In this document: one piece after another, positions 1 through 10,600 of the stretch | Layout of the letters: the number at the start of each line of letters is the position of its first letter | Position numbering within the stretch: position 1 is the stretch's first letter | Origin: Anniella stebbinsi | Lineage: Eukaryota; Chordata; Lepidosauria; Squamata; Anniellidae | Length of the DNA stretch: 64,000 bases | Assembly: GCA_029215795.1 (NCBI GenBank) | Contig: JARDYH010000005.1 | Span: 9,642,001-9,706,000 of the forward strand | Direction: 5' to 3' | Translations under genes and position numbers: made by a program | The notes under the pieces: generated by a model | The model's input: only the letters and a program-made list of their open reading frames with translations | Database searches by the model: none | Told to the model about the DNA's origin: nothing

Positions 1-339
1 AAACAGATTCTGGAGCCATGAACAATGAAAGATACATATACCACCTAACATGATCAAGGATGCAAGTTGGACAGCCTTTTGCTGTTGTAAGAGCCTTGTT
101 CTCACAGCCTGAGCACTCTGAAGGTTCTTCTGTGCAGGCTGTTTATTAAAATCATTATGGGATGGACTGGAAAGGAAGCAGCACACAGCAGCATTTTGCA
201 TCTACGCATATGCCTTTGCATGCATGTGTACCAGCAATGAGAGATGTGTTCTGCCTCCACTCAGAGCTTAACATGGACACACAAAGAATACCCCTGGTAT
301 CTTTTCAAAAGCAAACAATGGTGACTAGTGCATGGTTAA
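1..339. other. unannotated DNA
   Basis: I see no gene, RNA or recognisable repeat here. Short open frames carry no family motif. Confidence 0.4.
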
Positions 340-643
340 ACTTTGGAATTCACCACCACAAGATGTAGTGATGGCCACCAATCTCGATGGTTTCAAAGGG
401 GGTTAGACAAATTTCTGATGGAGAAGGCTATCAAGGGCTACTAGTCCTGATAGCTATTTGCTGTCTCTAGTGGCAGTAAGCCTATGTACATCAGTTGCTG
501 GGAACATGGGTGGGAGGGTGCTGTTGCATTCGTGTGCTCCTTGTGGGTTCCTGGTTAACAGCTGGTTGACCACTGTGTGAACAAAATGCTGGATTAGATG
601 GAACCTTGGTCTGATCCTGCACAACTCTTCTTATGTTCTTATG
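340..643 (+). repeat. CR1-like LINE 3' end (TTATGTTCTTATG tail)
   Basis: The stretch runs from a CTTTGGAATTCACCACCACA word through GGGTGGGAGGGTGCTGTTGC and GGATTAGATGGA to a TTCTTATGTTCTTATG tail. A second copy of the same order of words lies at 61181-61490. Short 8-bp-like tails of this type are typical of CR1 LINE 3' ends. No coding part is present, so it is a 5'-truncated insertion. Confidence 0.7.
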
Positions 644-939
644 ACTGTATTCTACCAGGGCCATAGACCAGAAATTAGGAACAGCCCCTGGTTAATAGGA
701 ATTATTGGGGTGCACAATGGTAGCTCTCTGTTATTAATTTAGGGCTCAATCCACAAGGCAAAGAGCTGATAGCAAAAACAGGATGGCACCACAACCAGGA
801 AAATCAGGGGAGGAACCGCCAAATACTGGAAAATGATTTGTTGGTAGGCTCAGTGCATTTCAGAAATCCTTCTTCAGGGGCCTGTTTTCAATAGTGATCC
901 ACCAATGATCCCTTGCATGGCTGGATCATTGTTGAAAAT
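644..939. other. unannotated DNA
   Basis: No gene or clear repeat is visible. Confidence 0.35.
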
Positions 940-1503
940 ATGCTGCTGAGGAAGGATCTCTGAAAGAACTGGGCATGTTTAGCCTGGAGAAGAGAATATT
1001 GAGGGGAGACATGATAGCACTCTTCAAATACTTGAACGGTTGTCACACAGAGGAGGGCCAGGATCTCTTCTCGATCACCCCAGAGTGCAGGACATGGAAT
1101 AATGGGCTCATGTTACAGGAAGCCAGATTCCAGCTGGACATCAGGAAAAACTTCCTGACTGTTAGAGCGATATAACAATGGAACCAATGACCTAGGGATG
1201 TGGTGGGCTCTCCCACATTAGAGGCATTCAAGCGGCATCTGGACAGCCATATGTCAGGGATGCTTTAAGGTGGATTCCTGCATTGAGCAGGGGGCTGGAC
1301 TTGATGGCCTTATAGGCCCCTTCCAACTCTACTATTCTATGATCCTAGGGAGGTCGTGGGCTCTCCCACACTAGAGGCATTCAAGAGGCAGCTAGACAGC
1401 CATCTTGTCAGGTATGCTTTAAGATGGATTCCTGCATTGAGCAGGGGGTTGGACTTGATGGCCTTATGGGCCCTTTCCAACTCTATTATTCTATGATTCT
1501 ATG
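940..1503 (+). repeat. CR1 LINE 3' end with its terminal unit repeated in tandem
   Basis: This is a CR1 3' region: ...CTGGAGAAGAGAATATTGAGG..., then CCTGCATTGAGCAGGGGG, GGACTTGATGGCC and the ATTCTATGAT tail. The last 153 bp occur twice (from 1191 and again from 1344), each starting with CCTAGGG and ending in the ATTCTATGAT tail. The two units differ by several substitutions. Either a second, strongly truncated CR1 landed in the tail of the first, or the end was duplicated later. The short open frame at 975-1175 is the degraded C-terminal end of the CR1 ORF2 running into the 3' UTR and is not an independent gene. Confidence 0.85.
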
Positions 1504-1955
1504 TGTTGAGTATCCTAATATTTGCACCCCCCCAGCACCTGGAGTTTCTTCCCCTGTTCCCCCCAACTTATATTTACTAGTACTGCAGCATGCCGCACAG
1601 ACCTTGCTCCCCTACTCCCTGAGTCCCCAGAAATCCCAGCCATACCTGAGCACCAGAAACCACTGGGCCCTTCTGTTACGCTCTTTCCCAGAGTGTTGCT
1701 CTGGGAGCCCCCTAGCCAGGCGCGAAAGGGCGAGGGCAACCGATGCCTTGGCTGTGGGCTGTTGTGACTGCTCTAAGCAATCCCCAGACCTGCCAATTGA
1801 GGGTAAAGGGTGCTGCCCAGGGCATGCCACTCCTGATTTAGGAGGTGGTGTTAAACTGCTCCTTTTGGCTTCAGTATCACCCCTGGAAGGAGATGACAGC
1901 AGACCCAGGTAGTTTCTGCAGGCCAGGTATGGCTTGGATTTATTGGGGATCATTC
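1504..1955. other. unannotated DNA
   Basis: C-rich DNA with overlapping open frames on both strands that lack any recognisable domain. I see no supported gene. Confidence 0.35.
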
Positions 1956-2091
1956 AAGGATGGGCAGCTTGTGGCCTTCCCAATGCTTTGGCCTACAACT
2001 TCCATCAGTTCTAACCAACATAGCCAGTGGTGAGGGATCATGGGAAATGAGGCCCTCCAGATGTTTGGGTCTACAAGTTGCCCAACCCTGC
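1956..2091. repeat. family C palindromic MITE, degraded
   Basis: The order is GGGCAGCTTGTGGCC, a degraded ACAACTTCCATCAG arm, GGCCCTCCAGATGTTT and TTGCCCAACCCTG. It is a worn copy of the palindromic family C, which has at least ten better copies in this window (for example 41618-41738 and 46040-46184). Confidence 0.65.
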
Positions 2092-2227
2092 AATAAATGG
2101 ATTGGGAATGGCTAAAGGTGTCTGTGCTGAACAGTCAAGAAGTGGAACACGCGGTTAGACTCAAGGCATGAAAAGCAAGTGGGAAATGTCAAGACCAGAT
2201 AGGCTGCAAGAGCAGCCCAGATAGTTG

Positions 2228-2472
2228 GTTTATTTATTTCTTACATGTATATCCCGCTTTTTTCTCCTGCAAGGAGAAGGAACCCAAGCCGGCTTACATG
2301 GTGGTCCTCCTCTCCATTTTATCCTCACAACAGTCCTGTGAGGTAGGTTAGGCTGAGAGTCGGTGATTGGCCCAAAGCCACCCAGTGAGCTTCACGATGG
2401 AGTGGGGACTAGAACATGGATCTTCTGAGTCCCAGAGACCAACAATTTAACCACTACACCACACTGGCGCTC
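2228..2472 (-). repeat. tRNA-derived SINE
   Basis: On the minus strand the head contains GTGGTGTAGTGGTTAAA and a degraded B-box region, followed by CACTGGGTGGCTTTGGGCC and CCTCACAGGACTGTTGTGAGG, and ends in an AAATAAATAAA tail. These words recur in the same order at 51303-52093 and 58262-58507. The A-box-like TAGTGGTTA marks an RNA polymerase III promoter of tRNA origin. It matches the general form of squamate tRNA-SINEs; I do not assign a subfamily. Confidence 0.85.
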
Positions 2473-3290
2473 AGTGTGCTTGGAAGGGAAACAGCTTTAG
2501 GAGTAACTGTGAATGGAACAGCATGTGATCTCAGAATCGGGTCCCAGGAAGCACCCCCCTTCCCAAACAAAGCTGCAGCAAGGCTCCATCCTACCTTCCC
2601 CTACAAAACACCATTACAGAATCAGGGCTAGAATGAATATTGCTTGACATGCTGCCTCCAACAGGCAGAAGGCTCAGGAAATCACTGCTGCCCAGCAGCG
2701 GGCCTTGTGTTGATGGCATTTGCAACCCTGAAACTAAATGTGCTGGCTGGATTGCACAGAGGGAGACTCTCCATGCTCCCCCCCACATGCTCTCAATGGG
2801 GCAGGTTCACATAGGTGCATTCTTGACTCGTTGGCTGCAAGTGATCTCTGAGAATACGGCTATAGGGTGGCATATAAATGCTTTGAACAAAGGACAGTGA
2901 TTGTGAGTCTGGTTGAACTGGCCGGTGATCGCTGCTGCTGGCATGGAGACAGTCTGTCTAGGCTATTTGGCTGGCGCAAGCTGAAAATGCTTATAAATGC
3001 AAATACAGATGGACCAACACCATGTTAGAAAATAGGTTTTGGTGGCCTTGTTCTGAGAGCTATAAACTATGAAGCATTCCTTGATCATAGCACCAAGAAG
3101 AATCTCTCTCTTTCCCTCTCTCTTGGGGGGGCGGTTTCGCTTGGAACCCTCAATAGAACTGACCCCTTTCTACGTGCCATAATCCGGATTTCCACCAGGG
3201 GGCAGCATTCGTCAGCACAAAAGGGTCTGAGAATGGGCGTGGTGCTCTTGGGTTCTCACAGGGGGGGGGGTCCCCCCTTCCCTCCAACCC
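2473..3290. other. unannotated DNA
   Basis: No supported gene or repeat. It contains a run of G at 3261-3270 and C-rich blocks near the right end. Confidence 0.35.
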
Positions 3291-3440
3291 ACCCCCTTTC
3301 CACGTCATCAGCGCGCTCCTCTGCATCTCTGGCGTCCACCCTGTCTCTCTCCGCGGCCTTGTAAATCACAGCAGTCATCTACTAAGTATAAAATAATTCA
3401 ATCTGCAAGCAGCCAGGAGCAAGAAGCAGGGAACCAGAGA
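3291..3440. promoter_or_regulatory. candidate conserved non-coding element
   Basis: A non-repetitive block with a CACGTCATCAGCGCGC word (a bZIP/CRE-like site) followed by AT-rich TCATCTACTAAGTATAAAAT, unlike the transposon debris around it. Nothing shows function directly; the call rests on composition and absence of repeat signatures. Confidence 0.2.
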
Positions 3441-3740
3441 AAGAGAGCAGGCGTTGGGGAAAGGAGACGGTGGGTGGTTCACTGAGCAACACCAGCAATT
3501 CTAGGAGGGGGGAAGAGAAAGGGAGGGAGGCAGAAAGAAGAGACAGGGTGCTGGGAAGCGCGCATTGATGTGGCATGGGAGCGAAGGGATGAGGAGGCTC
3601 ATGTTGTGTTTTTGCCAAAAGTGGTGGTGTGGTGATGACCTGCATAAAAGGCTGAAGAAGAGCTGCTGCAGATGGGAAAGCTGAATCAGGACTGACTGCT
3701 CTCTCCCTCTACCATCTGTAACATCTTTCTTTAGTCGACA

Positions 3741-4045
3741 TGGTGCAATACCTTAATTAGTCCAACTCAGAAATCACCAAAAAATGTGCAGGCTTGCGTG
3801 ATCTTCAGATCTCTTCATCAGGCAAGATGTTCCAAAATCGGTTGACAGTGGTGTGTGTGTGTATGTGTGTGTGTGAAAAATCGAGGGGAAGAGAGGCTGA
3901 CTGGATGCTGTAGTTCCCCCCCCCCCCCCGCCCCACAATTTCTCTCAGCCGACCTGTTTTTTGTAACGTCTTGTCCCACAAAGAGATCTAGTGACCTTTG
4001 TGATCTTTGAGTTGGGCTAATAAAGGCATTACACTATATGGATTT
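3741..4045. repeat. inverted-arm (fold-back) element with hammerhead-like motif
   Basis: The left arm (3741-3835) and right arm (about 3990-4045) are inverted copies: GTGCAATACCTTAATTAG...CCAACTCAGAAATCAC on the left against GTGATCTTTGAGTTGGGC...GGCATTACAC on the right. On the minus strand the inner part of the left arm reads CCTGATGAAGAGATCTGAAG, a CTGATGA core followed by a GATCT/AGATC hairpin and a degraded GCAA where GAAA would sit. A (TG)n tract and a C run lie between the arms. Two other loci (14009-14297, 19247-19470) share this architecture. Family inferred, possibly Penelope-like. Confidence 0.5.
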
Positions 4046-4184
4046 TGAAATCTTTGTTGTGGACATCACTGCTGCCTTGGCTTTGGTGTGATCTTTATTT
4101 AGGGGGATGGCTATACACATGGAAAGGCCTGTTTTGTGTGTGTGTGTGTGTGGTGCTGCATTGATTATACGATGCAGCAGCCAC

Positions 4185-4490
4185 CTTGCAGCCATCATGG
4201 GGCTTTCCCGCGAAGCTGCGAAGAAAAAATGTCAGGGGCTTACCCCGACTTTTCCCCCTGCAGCAAGGTAAGTATGCCACATCCGCCATCTATCCTCACT
4301 CTGGAGTCGTTGTGGAGATGTGGCTGGGCAGAATGCAACTCCCTATTGGTTGCTGCCCGGGCACGGGGTGGGCCCGGCCACTGGAAACCTTGCCCTTTTG
4401 CTGCTGCATCAGGATTAGCCACCACCACCTTGAAACAGCAAAAGTGCAGGGTTTTGATGATCACGGCAGCAAGCTCTGTAAACCCTGCCC
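4185..4490. mobile_element. family G MITE, worn partial copy
   Basis: Core words match the complete copy at 53221-53631 in the same order: CCCCGACTTT, TATCCTCACTC, GGGCCCGGCCACTGGAAA against GGGCCCAGCG...GGCCACTGGAAA, and a final GCAGGGTTTTG. The terminal GGGGCTGTC repeats are not preserved. The overlapping open frames here are by-products of GC-rich DNA. Confidence 0.5.
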
Positions 4491-5114
4491 ACCCCACTGT
4501 CTCTCCTGACATCATATGTAGTTATTGCAGGGGCACATCAGAAAAGCCATGCTGGATCAAACCAAAGAGAGGCATGATGTCAGGGGAGCAAAAAGCTGGC
4601 CCAGCCCAATGGGCACTGCAGACTGATATTGTTGACCTGATAGACCTCTGACCAAGAAGTTTACAGCCATAGGGATTGGGGCAGGGGGACAGTGTGTCAT
4701 CCCCCTCCCCAATTCCCCTACATTTCAGGCCCTTTACCTTCACTCCATTACCTTTGGTGCAAAGGAAAGGGGCAGCAATCCGGAGAAGTCATGATGCGGG
4801 AACACCGTCTTCCCCACCCTGGTGTTGGCAGGGCCATTTCTAGGGAGAGGTGAGGTGGGTGGTTGCCTAGGTTACCAAAGCATCCAGGGCACCAACGGAT
4901 CCCAGGTAGGCCACTGCTGTAGCGGCCAGGTGAAGTGTGGCATGTAGTAAAAGAAAGCACTGGGTCGGCCAGTCCAGACTGCAGCTGTATGCCATTTTCA
5001 ATCGCCACGTATTTTTTCCTAGTGTGAGAGGCAGTGAGATGAAGCAATCAGCTCGCTAACTTTGGGGGTCGGCAGCCAATTTTCGCTTAAAGTGAAAATG
5101 TGAAAGTGGGTCCC
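4491..5114. other. unannotated DNA
   Basis: I see no gene or well-supported repeat in this stretch. Confidence 0.35.
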
Positions 5115-5295
5115 ACAGCGGAGGCTTTTGGCTCCGATTTCAGTAGGGCTGTGAGTCCATTCTGGGTTTCAGTCAGAACCAGCCAGGACTCCAAAGGAGC
5201 TATCCAAGGTGCTGGAGCCACTTGGTGGGGATATTGTTCAGGACCTTGGACAGCTCAAAGGCTAACCTTGGATATGGACAGGTTGAAGATCACAG
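5115..5295. mobile_element. family D hAT-like MITE, degraded
   Basis: It begins CAGCGGAGGCTTTTGGCTCC and continues with TCTGGGTTTCAGTCAGAAC, AAGGAGCTATCCAAGGTGCT and CAGGACCTTGGACAGCTC, the order seen in the better family D copies at 9837-10044 and 15769-16168. The right terminal repeat has decayed. Confidence 0.6.
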
Positions 5296-6769
5296 GTTTA
5301 AAGGATGCATAGACTATGGGCGCATTTTATCGCATGCTAGTTACTGCCCACTCACTTTTTGTCTGCCTCCCACGTGTCTCCCGCCCCTTCTGGTCTTTTT
5401 CCGTGACAAAATAGACCCCGGTAAATCCAACTTATTTTTTTAAAGCGAAATTTGACACGATTTCCTGCTGCGTGCAGGACAAGCAGCGCAATAAAAACAC
5501 CCACTGAATAAGGCCACGTGGTTGCTACTGCTTCCTCTTTCTTTCTCCGCGTAAAGAAATTGTCACTATTGTGAGACAGCAGCAGGAGGCCATAGCGACG
5601 GTAGGGAAACACGATCCCCCCCCCGTCTGATGACGCTCTATGTCCCAAAGAAATATTTAAAGTGACACTGATACTGTGATACTTAAAGTGACACTGACAC
5701 TGATAAAGGTTGCCATGTTAAAAGAATGAAATTTTAAAATAGAAGATATCAATACCCCCTGCCAAATCCATTTCAAGAAATACCAATAGCATGTTGCCCT
5801 GCACTGCAAAATTGTACCTTGCTTGGGTCCGCCCCCATGCTACTTTGAGATTGTCTCGGGCGTGGGAGTAGCTGGATTAATTTTCACATAGGGCAGCAAT
5901 ATAGCTTGGGCTGATCACGCACTGGGTGGACTGTGACTACAGGCAAGGGCTGGAGTAAGGAGCAAAATCACCAAACAAGTGGTCCGATTCCAGTTTTGCC
6001 TAAGTTTCTCTGTTATTTTCCTTCTTTAAAAAAATGAATTACTTTGGAGAAAACCATATGCTGTGGTTGATTGGGCTTTCTCTCTCTCTTTCACTAGAAG
6101 GTATTGGTTAGAACCACGGCCGTGCAGAGTTGGTCCTGGCCAGATGGGAAGTGTGTGCCCCAACCCCCATTTCAAACTGCTCATTAAGTATTGTTTAATC
6201 AGTGGCACTGATTCAGTGCTCAATACATTTGAGCGATTTATAAAACAGGTAATGGGAAGTACTTCTATTCAAGTTGTAAGATGTCACTTCTTCACATTCA
6301 GAATTTCACGATGGGCGGCTTCTGCGCTGTTTCCGTCAGGTGGGCTCCTCGCTTCTCGACGGGCCGTTTACGTTATGGAAGCAGTAGCATAAGCTGGGGG
6401 GGGGAACCTCCTCATCGGAGGGCCCCCTCAAAATCGTGAGCCCCGGGCCAACTGGCCCCACCGGCCCCACCCCTCTGCACGGCCCTGGTTAGAACTTACT
6501 GTGTACTTATTTATTGGTATTGACAATGAGACATATGCTGTGCCATTCTATGTAATTCACACAAGGTGGGCTCGCAGTTCAAATATGAATAGCCATTCAA
6601 TTAGAAATAAATACAGATGTAATACAGTTGAAACAGTACATTTTAAACCAACAGCACTAGGAGGATTGTCGAGTCATGCGCTGCTCCCTCAAATCAACTA
6701 GGCAAGAAAGATGTGGTAAGAGATGAACATCAGAACCGAAGTGAATGGTTTAGTGAGGAAGAGGAGGAG
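5296..6769. other. unannotated DNA
   Basis: No supported gene. 5310-5650 is unlike the flanks (CpG-containing, ending in a C run) and may be an unrecognised old transposon. 6378-6490 is GC-rich. Confidence 0.3.
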
Positions 6770-6990
6770 CGGTAATATCATTTAAATGCCTCTTGAAAAA
6801 CATATATTTTCACATAGGCCTTCCCTGGACTGTAACTTATTTTGATTTTATATGGCATTTATTTTTTAATTTTAAAAGTTTTAAATCTATTCTGACTTGA
6901 TGTATTTTGCGGTTTTAATTGTGAACTGCCCAGAGAGCCTCAGCTTTTGGACAGTATGAATATGTAATAAATAAATAAATAAATAAATAC
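6770..6990 (+). repeat. L2-type LINE 3' tail
   Basis: AT-rich 3' UTR with GAACTGCCCAGAGAGCCTCAG, then GGACAGTATGAATATGTAAT and an (AAAT)n end. The same CTGCCCAGAGAGCTTCGGCT word ends the copies at 15838-16047, 33385-33716, 52840-53003 and 60329-60384. It is a strongly 5'-truncated insertion with no coding part. Confidence 0.75.
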
Positions 6991-8867
6991 ACCATAAAAA
7001 TTGTTACTACTTACCTCTCAAAGCCAAGCTCTCTAGACAGAGGATACTTCAACATATGTGGTGATGCCCAGGGTATGCAGGCAAGAAGAAAAGGGGAGGT
7101 GGGAAGTTGTATTACTCCTCCAACTGCTCTGAGAGCTGCCTCTTTCTCTCCTCTTGAGTCAGTGCAGCTGCAGACAGAGCCAGGAGGTGATGGAAATCCG
7201 TGGGACTTTTCTAAGCAATTGGATCTGTCAGATTGGATTACTTGCTCATGCTGGCCAGGCTCAGGCACCCACCAGGCAGGCAGGGAGAGGCCCAGCTGGG
7301 TAGAGTCACTCCCCATCAGCTGAAGACAGCTTGTCCTGGGATTAGAGCTGGCATGCCAAGTCAGGAATGGAAGACAATGAGTGCCTTTCTCGGCAACGGG
7401 GCTGTCGTGGTTTTCGGGGACTGGGTGAGACCCATCCATTCAACACCACCCACGTACGTATGCCAATAAAAGCACTTGTGTGAACCGTGTGCTGATAGTC
7501 CTTGTGACAGAGGAGTGGAAGCCTAGGTTGACGGAACTCACAGGGCAGGAAGGAGCACAAAACTCTGGAGTAGGGAGGTCCCTTTCCCTTTATTTGTACT
7601 GATTCTGGCAACCTTACCTCTGCCTAACCCTTGGTCTGCACATGCAGCGGTATACAGTGGCAGAGTGGATGGAATCGCCTAAGACTGGGGTGGGTGGGGA
7701 GGGGATCACAGTTGTTGTTTTATGCAAAGCAAAACAAAACCAAACAAATCTTCCTACAGGTAGAAACTGAGCACAGCAAGGACCAGATTAGATTTTTTCT
7801 CCTTGCTGTTTACAGTGGCCGCTTACGAATTGCCCCCCCCCCAAAAAAGCAGAAATGCATCACCTAAAATGAAGGTGTAGATTTGCATAAAAAGGTGCAT
7901 ATTCTAAATCATAGCTATTAATGCAAATTTGGAAATAATGACTATAATTTAAATGGAACCAGAGTGTGGAAGACCGTGAGCAGCTCACCTATGTTCAGGT
8001 GCTCACTGTGGATGGGCAACTCCAAGGCCTCCGCTGCTCTCCCTATTTAGGGTTCTTGATCTTTAAATTGAACTTACTGGACATAAAGATGCACGAGAGA
8101 TTAGTTTCAGTTCATTTTTTATCAGGATTTACCCAGCTCCCACCTCTCAGATTGAACACGGACCCAGACACAATCTGCGTTCAAAGTTTGCAACGTGATT
8201 TCTGAGTTTGCAACGTGATTCACAGACCAAAGGAATTGCGTTTAACAGCATGCGTATGTTTGAAAAATACACATGAAAGCATACACGCTTACAAAACATG
8301 CACACAAATACACTTTCATTAATGAGAGAGGAATGCGTACATTTCAAAGAGGCACACAATTTATGCAGATCTTTGGAAAAATACACACAAAAATATGGAA
8401 GGATTTTCACGCAGAACACTCCCCCCCCCCAAAAAAAACCCTCACAATCTGATATGGACTTGAGTTGGAATGAGCTTCAAGATGGAATTTGGGGGATTTT
8501 GGCAAACTCCTGTTTTGCTGATCCACGCATTCCTAACGAGACAGACCTTCAAATAGAGGATTGTCCTCTGCAAAGTAGGACATACGGCTAACCTGCGATG
8601 GGCTAATTTTCTTCCTGCAGGAGTGGGAAGGTTTTTTTTTTTAAAAAGCTGTCCCCACTGCAGTTTGAAGTGGTACAATCCACTCTATCTCCTCCTTCTG
8701 CTGCATGTGGAGATGAGGCCTGAGGCCCTGGGCAGCAACTGATTTTGAACCCTGAGCATGTTCATTTGAGTCAGGGCTGGCTCTACCACTGACTCACTCC
8801 ATCCCCAGCCAAGATATAGCTAAAGGGCTCTCCCCCAGCGTGAACAGCAACAAGGCCTTTGGCGGGG
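6991..8867. other. unannotated DNA
   Basis: No supported gene or mobile element. Short C and A runs occur at 7833-7846 and 8421-8438. Confidence 0.3.
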
Positions 8868-8899
<32 letters not shown>

Positions 8900-8900
8900 A
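8868..8900. repeat. (CA)n microsatellite
   Basis: Alternating CA with one interruption (CAAACA). Confidence 0.95.
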
Positions 8901-9771
8901 GAGCCAGCCGCTTCCCTATCCCACTCACTGAGGCTTGAGCCTGGGTGTGAGTTGCTCAGGTGTGTCGTAAGAGGTGGGCTTTGGCCAAGTGGCATTTTCT
9001 TGTGCTCTTTGGAATTGGGGAGGGGAGCCCTTTTGCTTGACTTCCTGCTTAGGAGAAGGAATAGTACTGGGAAGGGAGAGGGGGTGTAGAGAAGGAGGAA
9101 TCGCCTTGGTAGCAGGGGCTATGCGGGAAGCATTTGGGAGCAAGATTTGGCCCCTGGAGCTCTACTTGCCTCTCCTTAAAGTATAAAGATAGATATTCCT
9201 AGCTGAGCTATTCCATTGGATGGAAACCAGTGCAGAAAAAGACCTGCTCTGTACACTGACAGATTTTACCTCTGCAACAGAAGGTACGTGAAGAAGATCC
9301 ACGCTCTAGACCTGAGGGAACGGGGCTGTTCCATACGCATGACTTGCTCTCCTCTTCACTCGCACAGAGGCAGGTGCACTTCTTCCGCCACACTAGCCCC
9401 CAACTCTGAAAATGAGGGTTGCTTGTTGCCCCCTTGCTTTCCTGCCACTGGGAGTAGCTGGCAACTCCCCACCACCACCATTGCAACCAGGACTGCAGTG
9501 CCTGTGTGGAAAGAGTTAGAGCTCCCTCTCCTATGCCATGTTCCCAGTCTGGCTCACTCCCATATTTCTACTGAATCTATCAACGCAGATTATATGAATG
9601 TGCAGGATACCACTGAAAACCACCAGAGTCCACTTCATCTACTTCACACCCAAACAAACCATGAGCCATGGGCTCACAACAACAGGAAAGTTTTTGGTGA
9701 AGAGCAGGACATTCAGTGGCCACCGGAGCTCCGTTTGCATTCTGCCTTTATGTGGAATGGTGTCTGCTGAC
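8901..9771. other. unannotated DNA
   Basis: No domain can be recognised in the open frame at 9216-9770. I treat it as chance. Confidence 0.3.
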
Positions 9772-10140
9772 CAGGGCAGGCCCTAACATTAGCCAGAGTG
9801 AAGCAACTGCCTCAGGCAGCGGATGCTGAGGGCAACCAGTGGAGGCTGGAGGCTCCGATGTCCATGGGGCAGTGAATCCGCTCTGGGTTCATTCAGAACT
9901 AGTCAGAATTCTAAAGGAGCTATCCAAGGCACTGAATCTAGTTTGGGAATAGGGTTCAGTACCTTGCCTAGATCCTTTAGAGTTCTGACTGAAAGCGAGA
10001 GCGGATTCACCACCCCAAGACTTGGGAGCCACCAGCCTCTACTGGGGGCAACCGTGGCAGCCCCTCCCAGCCATTCCTCTTGAGCTCCCTCCTCAGCAGC
10101 CTGGCCTGCTCCCCCTAAACTAGACTGCTCCCCACTAGTG
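9772..10140. mobile_element. family E hAT-like element interrupted by a family D copy
   Basis: Left part 9772-9836 has CAGGGCAGGCCCTAACATTAG and CTGCCTCAGGCAGC, matching the family E copy at 50275-50528. After the inserted D element (9837-10044) it resumes with GGCAACCGTGGCAGC. The right end is not clearly defined. Confidence 0.6.
9837..10044. mobile_element. family D hAT-like MITE (208 bp)
   Basis: Terminal repeats are CAGTGGAGGCTGGAGGCTCC on the left and the inverted GGGAGCCACCAGCCTCTACTG on the right; the arms also pair internally (TCAGAATTCTAAAGGAGC with CCTTTAGAGTTCTGACTGA). Flanks are AGGGCAAC (9829-9836) and GGGGCAAC (10045-10052), a 7/8 match consistent with an 8-bp target-site duplication. 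Palindromic and non-coding, so it depends on a transposase elsewhere. Confidence 0.85.
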
Positions 10141-10213
10141 AAGTGGAGGTCCTTATCCCATTGCCAATGTTAAACTTAGATTCCATTGCTAGCCCAGTCG
10201 GGTTCTGTTAGCA

Positions 10214-10262
10214 CAGGGGTCCCCAACCTTTTTGGACCTGTGGGCGTATTTGGGAATTTGAG
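10214..10262 (+). mobile_element. hAT-like terminal fragment
   Basis: CAGGGGTCCCCAACCTTTTT followed by GGACCTGTGGGC has the form of a hAT transposon terminus (CAGGGGT...). It is cut off by the L1 fragment downstream. Confidence 0.45.
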
Positions 10263-10302
10263 AAACTGATTATCTAATTCGGTTAATTGTTGGCTGTGCA
10301 AT

Positions 10303-10600
10303 TCAGCTAATGCTGCTTCTAAACATATGTTCTGGCAATATCCAGTAGCTGCTTCTTTTTGGGAAGAGGTTATTACACAGATAAATGTTGTACTGGAACA
10401 GTCTTTAATATTCAGTGATGTAGGCGTTCTTTTAACTTATTTATCTGCTTCATGGAAATTAACAAATGGCCAGTGACAATGGACTCTACATGCCCCTTTG
10501 ACTGGAAGGATGAACACTCACCTGCTATAATGCAATGGATTGAGGACCTTACAATGCTTTCAATGTTTGAATGGGTGGCAGGTAGATGCCACTGTCAAAT
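10303..10600 (+). pseudogene. L1 LINE ORF2 C-terminal fragment
   Basis: Translating from about 10309 gives ...SKHMFWQYPVAASFWEEV..., followed by a hydrophobic stretch ending LSASWKLTNGQ and a stop at about 10478. In a nearby frame QWIEDLTMLSMFEWVAG follows. The H-x-(F/L)-W-x-C-P...FW pattern and a later W(I/L)..L..LS..E motif are typical of the C-terminal part of L1 ORF2, downstream of the reverse transcriptase. The usual cysteine of the WxCP motif is tyrosine here. The fragment lacks both enzyme domains and has a frame break, so it is dead. It is one of few L1 traces in a window dominated by CR1 and L2. Confidence 0.6.

Noticed and set aside
4136..4651. 171-codon plus-strand open frame
   Set aside because: It overlaps a worn family G element and open frames on the other strand; no recognisable domain.
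9216..9770. 184-codon plus-strand open frame
   Set aside because: No recognisable domain, biased toward residues of low-complexity sequence, and no supporting splice or start context.
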